Origin: Anaerocolumna sp. MB42-C2 | Lineage (GTDB): Bacteria; Bacillota; Clostridia; Lachnospirales; Lachnospiraceae | NCBI RefSeq assembly: GCF_030913705.1 | Contig: NZ_CP133190.1 | Span: forward strand, 5,233,501 to 5,297,500 | Direction of reading: 5' to 3' | Length of the DNA stretch: 64,000 nucleotides | Part shown: in pieces, positions 27,313 to 35,929 of the stretch | How the letters are laid out: every line of letters begins with the position of its first letter | How positions within the stretch are numbered: position 1 is the stretch's first letter | The notes under the pieces: model-generated | The model's database searches: none | What the model was told of the DNA's origin: nothing | What the model saw: the letters and a program-made list of their open reading frames with translations, nothing else | Program-made: the position numbers and the translations under genes

Positions 27313-28260
27313 ATGAAAAGCACAATTCTTAATATAGTGAAGGAAAAGGCAATCTGGATCGTATTTTTTATCCTGTTTATTGCATTTTCACTTTCCAACC
27401 ATAGATTTATTTCATCAAGTAATTTATTTACCATCGCTCGCCAGGTATCCATGTTAGGGATTGCTTCCATCGGTATGACATTTGTTATATTAATTGCCGG
27501 AATTGATCTTTCCATCGGTTCCATCATTACACTGGTTAATATCGTAGCCGCCTACTTAATGGTAAAGATGGGTTTTGGAATGGTAACTGCCGTTATCCTG
27601 GCACTGATCATGTCAGCATTAGTCGGTGTACTAAACGGTTTTCTTATCTCATCCATCGGAATACCCGCAATTATTGCAACGTTTGCTACCCAGATCGTAT
27701 TTGAGGGTGCATCTTACCTCATCTGCGGGGGAACACCGGTTTATGGATTTGACGAAAGATTTAAAGTAATAGGACAGGGTTATATTGGGCCGGTACCGGT
27801 ACCTGTCATTATCATGATTGTTTGTTTTGCGATTGGATCATTTATTTTAAACAAAAGCTATTTCGGCCGTTATTTTTACGCAGTCGGCGGCAATGAAGAA
27901 GCTTCTAAGCTTTCCGGTATCCGGGTAGGTCATACGAAATATTTGGTTTATGCATTATCCGGTTTATTTGCCGGTTTAGCCGGTATTGTAATGTTATCCC
28001 GTACAAATTCTGCACAGCCTACCGCAGGTATGGGATATGAATTTGATGTCATTACCTGTGTTGTGTTAGGAGGCGTCTCCATATCCGGTGGTTTTGGCAA
28101 GATGTCTAATGTAGTTGCCGGCGTTTTAATTATCGGTATCTTAACCAATGGTATGGTTCTTCTGAACGTAAGTACTTATATGCAGATGATCGTAAAAGGT
28201 ATCGTCCTTGTATTGGCCGTAGGATTTGACAGTTTACAGAAGAAACGGGCACTTACCTGA
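27313..28260 (+). CDS. Sugar ABC transporter permease, RbsC type
   Basis: 315 residues with eight to ten hydrophobic segments. Typical RbsC landmarks are IDLSIGSII, AVGGNEEASKLSGI, and GYEFDVITCVVLGGVSISGG. It forms the channel with the RbsA-like ATPase and the binding protein at 24379. GCAAGGGTGTAAAT is the only ribosome-site-like sequence before the ATG. Confidence 0.93.
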   Translation: MKSTILNIVKEKAIWIVFFILFIAFSLSNHRFISSSNLFTIARQVSMLGIASIGMTFVILIAGIDLSIGSIITLVNIVAAYLMVKMGFGMVTAVILALIMSALVGVLNGFLISSIGIPAIIATFATQIVFEGASYLICGGTPVYGFDERFKVIGQGYIGPVPVPVIIMIVCFAIGSFILNKSYFGRYFYAVGGNEEASKLSGIRVGHTKYLVYALSGLFAGLAGIVMLSRTNSAQPTAGMGYEFDVITCVVLGGVSISGGFGKMSNVVAGVLIIGILTNGMVLLNVSTYMQMIVKGIVLVLAVGFDSLQKKRALT

Positions 28261-28357
28261 TAAGATATTTAAAGGACATAATATAGAATTTGCGTTTGAG
28301 ACTCGAGGTATTATATTATAATAGATCAAATTATAAGAATACACATGGGAAATTATG

Positions 28358-28380
28358 TAACAAAATGTTATGCTATAACA
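28358..28380. promoter_or_regulatory. Overlapping palindromes upstream of the SDR gene
   Basis: TAACA-AAA-TGTTA (28358-28370) overlaps TGTTAT-GCT-ATAACA (28366-28380). TATAAT near 28315 lies upstream. The site is about 45 bases before the SDR start and looks like a repressor or activator operator, suggesting the SDR and kinase genes can be transcribed on their own. Confidence 0.45.
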
Positions 28381-28422
28381 ATTAGGTAATTATAAAACGA
28401 AAAGTAAAAGGAGAACAAACTT

Positions 28423-29199
28423 ATGGGAATAATGGAAAGAATGCGTTTAGATGGTAAAGTAGCATTTGTAACAGGCGGAGCAAGAGGAATCGGCAAAGCA
28501 ATTGCAACAGCGATTGCAGAAGCAGGAAGTCATGTGGCAATTGTCGATGTAGACATTGATGAAGCGGTTAAAACAGCAAAAGAGATTGCACGTTCAACAG
28601 GAGTAAAAACAATTGCAATTAAAACAGATGTAACGAACCAGGCCGATGTGGATCACATGATAGAGGTTATAATGAAGGAGTATGGCAAATTGGATGTAGC
28701 ATTCTGTAATGCCGGTATCTGTATGAATATTCCTGCGGATGAGATGACTCTTGAGCAATTTAAAAAGGTAATAGATATCAACTTGACCGGTGTATTTTTA
28801 ACATCACAGGCTGCGGCTAAAGTAATGTTAAAGCAAGGCAAAGGATCTATTATTAATACTGCGTCCATGTCAGGTCATATTGTTAATGTACCTCAGCCTC
28901 AATGTTCCTACAATGCTTCAAAAGCAGGTGTTATACAGTTGACTAAATCCATGGCAATAGAATTTGCTAAACGAGGAGTCAGAGTCAACAGCATCAGTCC
29001 CGGATACATCGGAACAGAGCTTACGCTCAACTCCCCTAATCTAAGACCTTTAATTGAAAAATGGAACGATATGGCACCTCTTGGCAGAATGGGCCGCCCG
29101 GATGAACTTCAGGCAATCGCAGTTTATTTGGCAGGTGACACCAGCGACTTTACAACCGGATCTGACTTTATTATTGACGGAGCTTTTACCTGTTTCTAA
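28423..29199 (+). CDS. Short-chain dehydrogenase/reductase, polyol/sugar type
   Basis: 258 residues. The Rossmann fold has TGGARGIGKA (nucleotide-binding TGxxxGxG) followed by an Asp at the end of beta-2 (IVDVD), which favours NAD over NADP. NAG and the catalytic Ser (NTASMSG) and YNASK (Tyr, Lys) are present. The C-terminus DFTTGSDFIIDGAFTC resembles arabinitol, sorbitol and mannitol dehydrogenases. Between a pentose-type importer and a ribulokinase, oxidation of a pentitol to ribulose or xylulose is the best guess. AAGGAGAAC precedes the ATG. Confidence 0.88.
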   Translation: MGIMERMRLDGKVAFVTGGARGIGKAIATAIAEAGSHVAIVDVDIDEAVKTAKEIARSTGVKTIAIKTDVTNQADVDHMIEVIMKEYGKLDVAFCNAGICMNIPADEMTLEQFKKVIDINLTGVFLTSQAAAKVMLKQGKGSIINTASMSGHIVNVPQPQCSYNASKAGVIQLTKSMAIEFAKRGVRVNSISPGYIGTELTLNSPNLRPLIEKWNDMAPLGRMGRPDELQAIAVYLAGDTSDFTTGSDFIIDGAFTCF

Positions 29200-29216
29200 A
29201 AATGATACGTATTTGC

Positions 29217-29310
29217 TATTGCGAAACTATTTACTTTCTCGAATATACCGCACAATTAATACGTATTTCATAGCTTCAGTGGCCGTTAGGGCTGATCTTG
29301 TTTCGCAATA
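29217..29310. repeat. Perfect 11-bp inverted repeat with long spacer
   Basis: TATTGCGAAAC (29217-29227) and GTTTCGCAATA (29300-29310) flank 72 bases between the SDR and kinase genes. The spacer holds two TACGTATT words. It could form an intercistronic stem just before the kinase ribosome site. Confidence 0.5.
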
Positions 29311-29344
29311 CCTTAAGATACAGATATTATAAAGGAGGATCTTG

Positions 29345-31021
29345 ATGAAAAAATATACTATCGGTATCGATTATGGTACCTTATCCGGGCGGGTTGTATT
29401 GGTGGATGTTGAAAACGGAGAAGAAATTTGCTTTTCCGTATCAGAATATAAGCACGGAGTCATAGACGAATATTTACCGGGGGCTGCAAAACGTCTGGCT
29501 CCCGAGACGGCATTACAACATCCGGAGGATTATCTGAATGTGTTAAGAACAGCAGTACCTGAAGTTCTTAAGATGGGTAATGTCACCAAAGAGCAGGTAA
29601 TCGGAATCGGTGTTGATTTTACTTCCTGCACCGTACTTCCGGTGGACAAAAACGGAACACCGTTATGCTTTTTGGACGAATATAAAAACAGGCCCCATGC
29701 CTATGTCAAACTATGGAAACATCATGCTGCCCAAGGACAGGCTGACCGGTTTAATGAAGTTGCCAATGAAAGAAAAGAAAAATTTATGGGCAGGTATGGT
29801 GACAGAATGTCTTCCGAGTGGGTGGTACCAAAAGCAATGCAAATACTTAAGGAAGATGAAGAAATCTATCAGGTTATGGACCGTTTCATAGAAGCAGGAG
29901 ACTGGATTGTATGGATGCTGACCGGAGCAGAAAAGCGCAGCTTATGCCAGGCGGGATATAAAGCGGTATGGTCTAAGAAAGACGGATATCCCGATCAGGA
30001 TTTCTTTAGAGCACTGGATCCCAGAATGGCAAACTTCGTGGAGGAAAAATTAAGTAAGGAGATCTATGCAACAACAGACTGTGCAGGGTATCTAGATAAA
30101 AATGGAGCGGAATTAACCGGTCTTTTAGAAGGAACACCTGTGGCAGTAGCCAATATCGATGCCCATGTTGCCTTACCTGCCGTTAGAATTACGGAACCCG
30201 GTAAAATGCTCATGATAATGGGTACCAGTACCTGTCATATTATGATGAGTAAGGAAGAGCATTTTATTCCAGGAGTCGGTGGTGTAGTAGAAGATGGCGT
30301 GGTTCCCGGTTATTACGCTTATGAAGCGGGTCAGGCCTGTGTCGGTGACCACTTTGACTGGTTTGTTAAAAACTGTGTGCCGGGTGATTACGAGAAAGAA
30401 GCTGCAGATAGAGGCATTGGTATACATGAGCTTCTTGTGGAAAAGGTAAAAGACCAGATTCCCGGAGAAAGCGGACTTATTGCATTAGACTGGTGGAACG
30501 GAAACCGCAGCATTTTAACAGATGCGGATTTAAGCGGAATGCTGTTAGGAGCAACCTTGCATACCAAACCGGAAGAAATTTACCGTGCATTGATTGAAGC
30601 AACCGCTTTTGGTACAAGAATTATTATAGAAGCTTTTGAAGAAGGCAGCGTACCTATTGATGAGCTATATGCTGCCGGAGGAATCGCACAGAAAAATGAG
30701 ATGATGATGCAGATTTATGCGGATGTGACCAATAAGGAGATCCGTATCTCCTCCTCAAAACAGGCACCTGCACTTGGAGCTGCATTGTTTGGAGCTGTGG
30801 CAGCCGGTGCAAAAAGAGGTGGGTATGATACCATAGAGGCAGCATCCCAACATATGTCCAGACTGCAGGATAAGGTTTACACACCGGATGCCGATCGTGT
30901 AAAAAGATATGACAGGTTATTTCAGGAATATAAGATTTTGCATGATTATTTCGGCAAAGGTGAAAATGATGTAATGAAACGGCTTAAACTGATTAAAAGT
31001 GATGTTATGAGAGTAATGTGA
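29345..31021 (+). CDS. araB: Ribulokinase
   Basis: 558 residues from ATG 29345, with AAAGGAGG seven bases upstream. FGGY-family kinase with N-terminal phosphate motif IGIDYGTLSGRVVLVDV, substrate region GVDFTSCTVLPVDKNGTPL, MGTSTCHI and YEAGQACVGDHFDWF, and C-terminal ATP motif AAGGIAQKNEMMMQIYADV. These match L-ribulokinase, which phosphorylates L- or D-ribulose and often ribitol or L-arabinitol. No araA or araD is present in the window, so a pentitol route through the adjacent dehydrogenase is more likely than L-arabinose use (inference). Confidence 0.92.
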   Translation: MKKYTIGIDYGTLSGRVVLVDVENGEEICFSVSEYKHGVIDEYLPGAAKRLAPETALQHPEDYLNVLRTAVPEVLKMGNVTKEQVIGIGVDFTSCTVLPVDKNGTPLCFLDEYKNRPHAYVKLWKHHAAQGQADRFNEVANERKEKFMGRYGDRMSSEWVVPKAMQILKEDEEIYQVMDRFIEAGDWIVWMLTGAEKRSLCQAGYKAVWSKKDGYPDQDFFRALDPRMANFVEEKLSKEIYATTDCAGYLDKNGAELTGLLEGTPVAVANIDAHVALPAVRITEPGKMLMIMGTSTCHIMMSKEEHFIPGVGGVVEDGVVPGYYAYEAGQACVGDHFDWFVKNCVPGDYEKEAADRGIGIHELLVEKVKDQIPGESGLIALDWWNGNRSILTDADLSGMLLGATLHTKPEEIYRALIEATAFGTRIIIEAFEEGSVPIDELYAAGGIAQKNEMMMQIYADVTNKEIRISSSKQAPALGAALFGAVAAGAKRGGYDTIEAASQHMSRLQDKVYTPDADRVKRYDRLFQEYKILHDYFGKGENDVMKRLKLIKSDVMRVM

Positions 31022-31099
31022 GGAAAGATAACGTCTCATATAGGGGCTGTTTAAGAGATAAAAAGTTAAAGTAGATATACTTAGAAGTTTAATACTCCT

Positions 31100-31135
31100 T
31101 TGGGATGCTCCATTCAGATTGGGCATCCCAATTTT
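31100..31135 (+). terminator. Rho-independent terminator after the ribulokinase gene
   Basis: TTGGGATGC (31100-31108) pairs with GCATCCCAA (31123-31131), followed by TTTT. Confidence 0.85.
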
Positions 31136-31178
31136 AAAAGTAATACCTGTAAATGTTTATGATTTACAAAAGATATGA

Positions 31179-31317
31179 TATAATGGACATACTATAATTT
31201 CAAAGGTAATTCTCCCCTCGAACCAGGTGTAAGTATGGTATTATATGGGTTCAAGGCTATTACTGCAGTTGGAGAGTGCGTACGTAAAATAGAAAGCCGT
31301 TAGTGGAAGGGGATAAA
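31179..31317 (+). promoter_or_regulatory. Promoter -10 and structured leader of the sensory operon
   Basis: TATAAT at 31179-31184 is a likely -10 with a poor -35. The ~130-base leader can form nested long-range stems TCTCC/GGAGA and GAACC/GGTTC between about 31213 and 31276. I do not recognise a riboswitch class. Confidence 0.4.
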
Positions 31318-32421
31318 ATGCAGCGCAGTAAGATACTGATATGTGTACTATTATGTTTAACCTTTATTTCATCCTGTACCGGGCTGAATACCGGCAGTAA
31401 GGTTCTTCACAAGGATACTGCTGTCAGTGAAAAACCTATTGTAATAGCATTTGCCCATAAGAGTCTTAATTCCTATTTTTATACTATTATGAATGAAGCG
31501 GTTAAGAAAGCGGTTGAAGAAAGAGGCTGGGTTTTTGAAAGCTCTGTTGCCGATTATGATCCCTTGAGACAAAACCAACAGATTATAAATTTTATTAAAC
31601 AGTCCCCGAATGCGATTATTACTACTGCAATTGACAGTATATCCATAGAAGAAGTGATACACAGGGGTAACGATGCCGGCATACCCATGTGTACCATAGA
31701 TACCAATGCGGTTGGAGGAAAATTGGCGATTGATGTCAGCTTTGATAATTTTAAAGCCGGACAAATGGCTGCAAGGTCCATTGTTGAACAACTGATCAAA
31801 AAGTACGGAGAGGCCAAAGGAACTGTTTTTAATGCGTATGGTGAATTAAGCAGTAATGCCTGGCGGCTGCGCAAAGAGGGCTTTGAGTCCGTAATTGATC
31901 AGTATCCCGGTATAACCTACCTGCCAAGAGCAACGGAGGGAAGACCGGAACTCGTTAAGGAAGAACTGTTAAAAGCTTTTAAAGCAGGAGTTCAGATAGA
32001 TGCGGTTCATGCTTCCAGTGAGCATCCGGGAAGAGGGCTGGTGGAAGCACTGGAAGAATCCAACCACTTTGTCCCCTTTTGGGAGGAGGGGCATATTATT
32101 CTTGTAACAATTGATGCAGAACCCTATTTTGTGGATCTCATTAATAAAGGCTATGCCGATTGTGCAGTTGCGCAGGATGTGATAGCTTACGGCAATATAA
32201 CGGTAGATCTGCTGGCAAATTATGTATTGGCCGGTAAGCCGATTCCGGAGGGCAAATATTACAGTAAAGACACTTATTGGCAGGTCTGTGATATCAGTAT
32301 TACAGATAATCAGGCTAAAGTAACGATTCCACCGTATATCATTAATGCGGATAACAGCAATGATAAGAAGCATTGGGCATACATTGCGGAAAAATTATGG
32401 GGTTTTCAATACAGTAAATAA
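31318..32421 (+). CDS. Sugar-binding lipoprotein (PBP type 1), probable sensory subunit
   Basis: 368 residues from ATG 31318, with GGAAGGGG upstream. Lipobox FISSC with Cys20. The mature domain starts KPIVIAFAHKSLNSYFYTIM, an RbsB/XylF-type binding fold. No transporter follows. Instead two LytS/YesM kinases and a YesN regulator are encoded, the layout of the XylFII-LytS/YesN system of Clostridium beijerinckii, in which a binding lipoprotein hands the ligand to the kinase. So it is likely a ligand sensor for the neighbouring pentose/pentitol importer rather than a transport component (inference). Confidence 0.85.
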   Translation: MQRSKILICVLLCLTFISSCTGLNTGSKVLHKDTAVSEKPIVIAFAHKSLNSYFYTIMNEAVKKAVEERGWVFESSVADYDPLRQNQQIINFIKQSPNAIITTAIDSISIEEVIHRGNDAGIPMCTIDTNAVGGKLAIDVSFDNFKAGQMAARSIVEQLIKKYGEAKGTVFNAYGELSSNAWRLRKEGFESVIDQYPGITYLPRATEGRPELVKEELLKAFKAGVQIDAVHASSEHPGRGLVEALEESNHFVPFWEEGHIILVTIDAEPYFVDLINKGYADCAVAQDVIAYGNITVDLLANYVLAGKPIPEGKYYSKDTYWQVCDISITDNQAKVTIPPYIINADNSNDKKHWAYIAEKLWGFQYSK

Positions 32422-32526
32422 TAGAACAAAATAAAGAATAAAATAATGAGAAAAATAGAAATCATAAATAGTTTCTCGGGAATGAGGCAGTACAGCCGGC
32501 AGCAAGCTGTCTGCAATAGGAGTAGA

Positions 32527-34248
32527 ATGATTAACGGATATCTAGCAAAGATAAAAGAATTAAGTCTGAATAAACTCTACAAGTATAGTATATACAGGCG
32601 CCTGATCTGGTGTTTTATATGCGTGTTTGTTTTCCCCATACTTTTAATTGGCGGTTACAATGCTGTGTATTCTTTTTCTAATAATGAGTCTGATGCAAAG
32701 GCATTCCTGAAAGAGTCTTCCGCTCAGATTGCCAATAATATATCTTATTATATGTTTTCTCATATGAATTTATTGGAAGAGGTTGCAACAAATCCTGAGA
32801 TTATTAATGATCTTATGATATACAAACATGTGGACTGGAACAAAAAAAGTGATATTGAAAATCATATTAGGTTGGTTCTCGGCAGTACTTTTGGGGCAAG
32901 CGGTGCGATCAATGCCTGTGAGATGATATCTATTAACAATTCTTATTTCTATTACCCATCACCGGTGACAAACGGTAATTTTGCTACCAGTAAGTTATTG
33001 TCCGAAGAGGCAAGGCGGGTGCTTATGACGGTAAGTTCCAAGGAAGTTCCCAGCGACCGTAACAGTTACGTTATTTTAACGAGAGGGATATTCAGCAGTG
33101 ATGATATCTGCGTGGGAAATATTGTTGCAGCTTTGGATTTGTCGTATTTCAACAAGGTTTGTTATGAAAATGTCACGAATCTTTTAAACGAAGTAATGAT
33201 TATTGATGAGAACAATATTATTATCAGTGCCTCCAATGAAGAACAGGTAGGGTCAACTTTTAACGGAGATAAAATGCTCTCCATATCCATTTCCAAGTCT
33301 ATTTCCAATACAAATCTGACCGTAGTGAACCACATAGCTCTGCAAACACTGCTAAAGTCAGCTTTTACCCAGTTTGCAATTACGTTATTTACTGCAGTTT
33401 TGCTTGCTGTATTGGCTCTGGTTTTTGCTATATTATTTGCTAAGAGTATAACCGGCCCCATTAACCGTTTAATGGAAGAAATGCAAAAAACAAAAGTAGA
33501 GAAATTCGTTGAAGATGATGGGGATGATGAATATCATACCGTTATAGAGGGCTTTAATAAAATGAGCGGTAATCTTGTGGAAGCCATTAAACGGCAGTAT
33601 ACCATAAAATTACAGGAAACAAAATTAAGGGAACTGAGAAAAGAAGCTGAGCTTTCTGCACTCCAGCAGCAGATAAACCCTCATTTTCTATATAATACAC
33701 TGGAATCCATCTATTGGAACTGCCAGTTGGAAGGGGACGAGGAAATCAGTGAAATTGTCAATGCACTTGGTAATTATTTAAGAGTAATCATTGTAAAAGG
33801 AAGGGAGTATGTCACGATTGAAAATGAGGTTGATAGTGTTAATAATTATATATTTTTACAAAATAAGCGCTTTGGTAACCGAATTCTTAATAGCTGGGAC
33901 GTATCTTTGTCCCTGCGGTATACGAAAATCATTAAACTGGCTATACATCCGATTGTTGAAGATGTTATTTCTACCAATTTGGATGACATCGAAAGCCAGA
34001 TTAATATAAATATATCCATTACAGCAGAGGCTGATACAATCAGAGTGGTTATGACCGGAGAGGCGGTGGAATATTTCTTAAGTTTATCAGATAATACTGA
34101 CCTGGACCAAAGAGGCATCAACAGTGTGGATGAAAGGCTGACACTTTATTACGGAGATGCTTTCGGTGTTGTTCTTGATAAAAAGAGCAGACAGATCAGA
34201 GTAGCAATGCCGGTATATAAAGACAACGGAAGCGAAGGTAAAAAGTGA
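32527..34248 (+). CDS. LytS/YesM-type sensor protein with a decayed ATP-binding domain (probable pseudokinase)
   Basis: 573 residues from ATG 32527 (TAGGAG just upstream); an in-frame ATG at 32446 has no ribosome site and would add 27 residues. Layout: membrane segment (LIWCFICVFVFPILLIGGY), extracytoplasmic sensor, second membrane segment, HAMP, and a His box LQQQINPHFLYNTLESIYWN with the phospho-accepting His near residue 386. The N-box, normally QPxxENxxxHG, reads HPIVEDVISTNL with Asp at 479, and the DxGxG nucleotide-binding box is replaced by VVMTGEAVEYF. ATP binding is therefore doubtful, while GINSVDERLTLYYGD remains. It probably works with the intact kinase encoded one base downstream. 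Confidence 0.85.
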   Translation: MINGYLAKIKELSLNKLYKYSIYRRLIWCFICVFVFPILLIGGYNAVYSFSNNESDAKAFLKESSAQIANNISYYMFSHMNLLEEVATNPEIINDLMIYKHVDWNKKSDIENHIRLVLGSTFGASGAINACEMISINNSYFYYPSPVTNGNFATSKLLSEEARRVLMTVSSKEVPSDRNSYVILTRGIFSSDDICVGNIVAALDLSYFNKVCYENVTNLLNEVMIIDENNIIISASNEEQVGSTFNGDKMLSISISKSISNTNLTVVNHIALQTLLKSAFTQFAITLFTAVLLAVLALVFAILFAKSITGPINRLMEEMQKTKVEKFVEDDGDDEYHTVIEGFNKMSGNLVEAIKRQYTIKLQETKLRELRKEAELSALQQQINPHFLYNTLESIYWNCQLEGDEEISEIVNALGNYLRVIIVKGREYVTIENEVDSVNNYIFLQNKRFGNRILNSWDVSLSLRYTKIIKLAIHPIVEDVISTNLDDIESQININISITAEADTIRVVMTGEAVEYFLSLSDNTDLDQRGINSVDERLTLYYGDAFGVVLDKKSRQIRVAMPVYKDNGSEGKK

Positions 34249-34249
34249 T

Positions 34250-35926
34250 ATGGATCGATTTGTTAAAGTCTTAAGGAAAATTTCTATACGCAGGCGCCTG
34301 GCTTATGCCTTTCTTATTCTTTGTGTTGTTCCGATTTCTGTCATGATAATTATCAGTGCGATAGTGGAATTCCTGTATTCTAACGGCAATCTGAAAAGCA
34401 ATTATGAAAACTTTGCTTATGAATCAAATATCAGGGTTAATGACATGTTTGAACAGTTGGAGCTGAAATTTAAATACCTGAAGGAGAATAATGATATCTT
34501 AACTGACTTGTATTTGTATACAACGTCACCGAAATATCAGACGGAGGGGGTAACCGACCGGATCGAGAATACCATAGCAAGTATTATGTCTACCCAAGGT
34601 GAGATAGACTATACCTCCATTTTTTTCGAGGATGGCACGTCATTCTTATATAAAAAAAATCCGATTGATATGGATAAAATCAGAAGCCGGTTAAAAGAAG
34701 GACTGGAATGGTATTATCTTAATTATGACAGAAAAAATGTATTGTGCCGTACTGAAGATGTTGAAATCGATTATACAAGCGGGCTTAAAGCAAGATATGT
34801 TGTGATGATTAATCCCACGGAGATTGAATCGATATTAAACAATGCCGTAGGATCATCCAAACAAAAGATAGCAATTACTGACAGAAAAGGCAAAATCGTT
34901 GTAGGTTCACAGTTTGGAAAATCAGATTTGGTATATGAGGTAATAGCACCGATTTCGGATACCGGGCTTTATGTAGTAAATACTTTTACCGGTAAGAAAT
35001 ATGATCTGCATGGGCTGATTACAACAATTCTACTCTTTTTGCTGGTACTGATAACGTCCGGTGCCGTCATTTATTTGGTAAATGAAAGTATTAAGATCCC
35101 TTTGAATCGGCTGCTTGGCCGAATAGAGCAGATTAATGAAGAAGATGTGTTTGTTTTGAAAGAGGAAGGAATTAATACGGAATCCAAGGACGAGCATGAG
35201 ATTTTAAATGACGTATTTACCTCCATGCTTAATCGGTTAAATGAAGTGTTGGAAGAGACTTATATCACAAAGATTAATGAAACGGAACTCAGAACAAGAA
35301 TAAAGGAGCTTGAATTAGTGGCTTTGCAGCAGAGAATCAATCCCCATTTCTTATATAATTTACTGGACAATGTATTCTGGATGGCACAAATGAAAAACTA
35401 TGAGGAAATTGGCGAAATGGTATCAGCTCTCGGGGAGTTTTTTAAGACCAGTGTATCAGAAAAAGGTGCATTCGTTACCATCAATACTGAGATTGAAAAT
35501 GTGAAAAGTTATGTGTGCCTTCAAAAAATCATGCATAAGGATCAGTTTATCGAGGAGTGGGACATAGATCCTAGAATTAAACATTATAAAACGGTTAAGC
35601 TTGTTCTTCAGCCTATTATTGAAAATTGTATCGTTCACGGTTTTGAAGGAATGGAGAGAGGCGGTATTATTCGCATTACCGGAAAAAAGGAAGCAGATAC
35701 CATTGTTTTTGAGATCGAGGATAACGGCAAAGGTATGGAAAATGATGTTTGTGAAAAAATAAGGAAAAAGATGAACAGCACTATTCTGGGAATTGGGGAT
35801 AGTATCGGTATGAGAAATGTGAATCAGAGGATAAAGATATACTTTGGCGAACCTTATGGTATAAATATTAAATCCCAAATAAACGAAGGTACTACAGTGA
35901 GTCTGTGTATCCCGATTAAGGAGTAA
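34250..35926 (+). CDS. LytS/YesM-type sensor histidine kinase, intact
   Basis: 558 residues: membrane segment (AYAFLILCVVPISVMIIIS), extracytoplasmic sensor, second membrane segment (LITTILLFLLVLITSGAVIY), HAMP, His box LQQRINPHFLYNLLDNVFWM (His366), N-box LQPIIENCIVHG, D-box EIEDNGKGM and IGMRNVNQRIKIYFG. All kinase motifs are present, unlike the preceding paralogue. It starts one base after that gene's stop and is followed four bases on by the response-regulator gene. It should phosphorylate that regulator, and possibly the His of the pseudokinase in a mixed dimer. Confidence 0.93.
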   Translation: MDRFVKVLRKISIRRRLAYAFLILCVVPISVMIIISAIVEFLYSNGNLKSNYENFAYESNIRVNDMFEQLELKFKYLKENNDILTDLYLYTTSPKYQTEGVTDRIENTIASIMSTQGEIDYTSIFFEDGTSFLYKKNPIDMDKIRSRLKEGLEWYYLNYDRKNVLCRTEDVEIDYTSGLKARYVVMINPTEIESILNNAVGSSKQKIAITDRKGKIVVGSQFGKSDLVYEVIAPISDTGLYVVNTFTGKKYDLHGLITTILLFLLVLITSGAVIYLVNESIKIPLNRLLGRIEQINEEDVFVLKEEGINTESKDEHEILNDVFTSMLNRLNEVLEETYITKINETELRTRIKELELVALQQRINPHFLYNLLDNVFWMAQMKNYEEIGEMVSALGEFFKTSVSEKGAFVTINTEIENVKSYVCLQKIMHKDQFIEEWDIDPRIKHYKTVKLVLQPIIENCIVHGFEGMERGGIIRITGKKEADTIVFEIEDNGKGMENDVCEKIRKKMNSTILGIGDSIGMRNVNQRIKIYFGEPYGINIKSQINEGTTVSLCIPIKE

Positions 35927-35929
35927 TCT

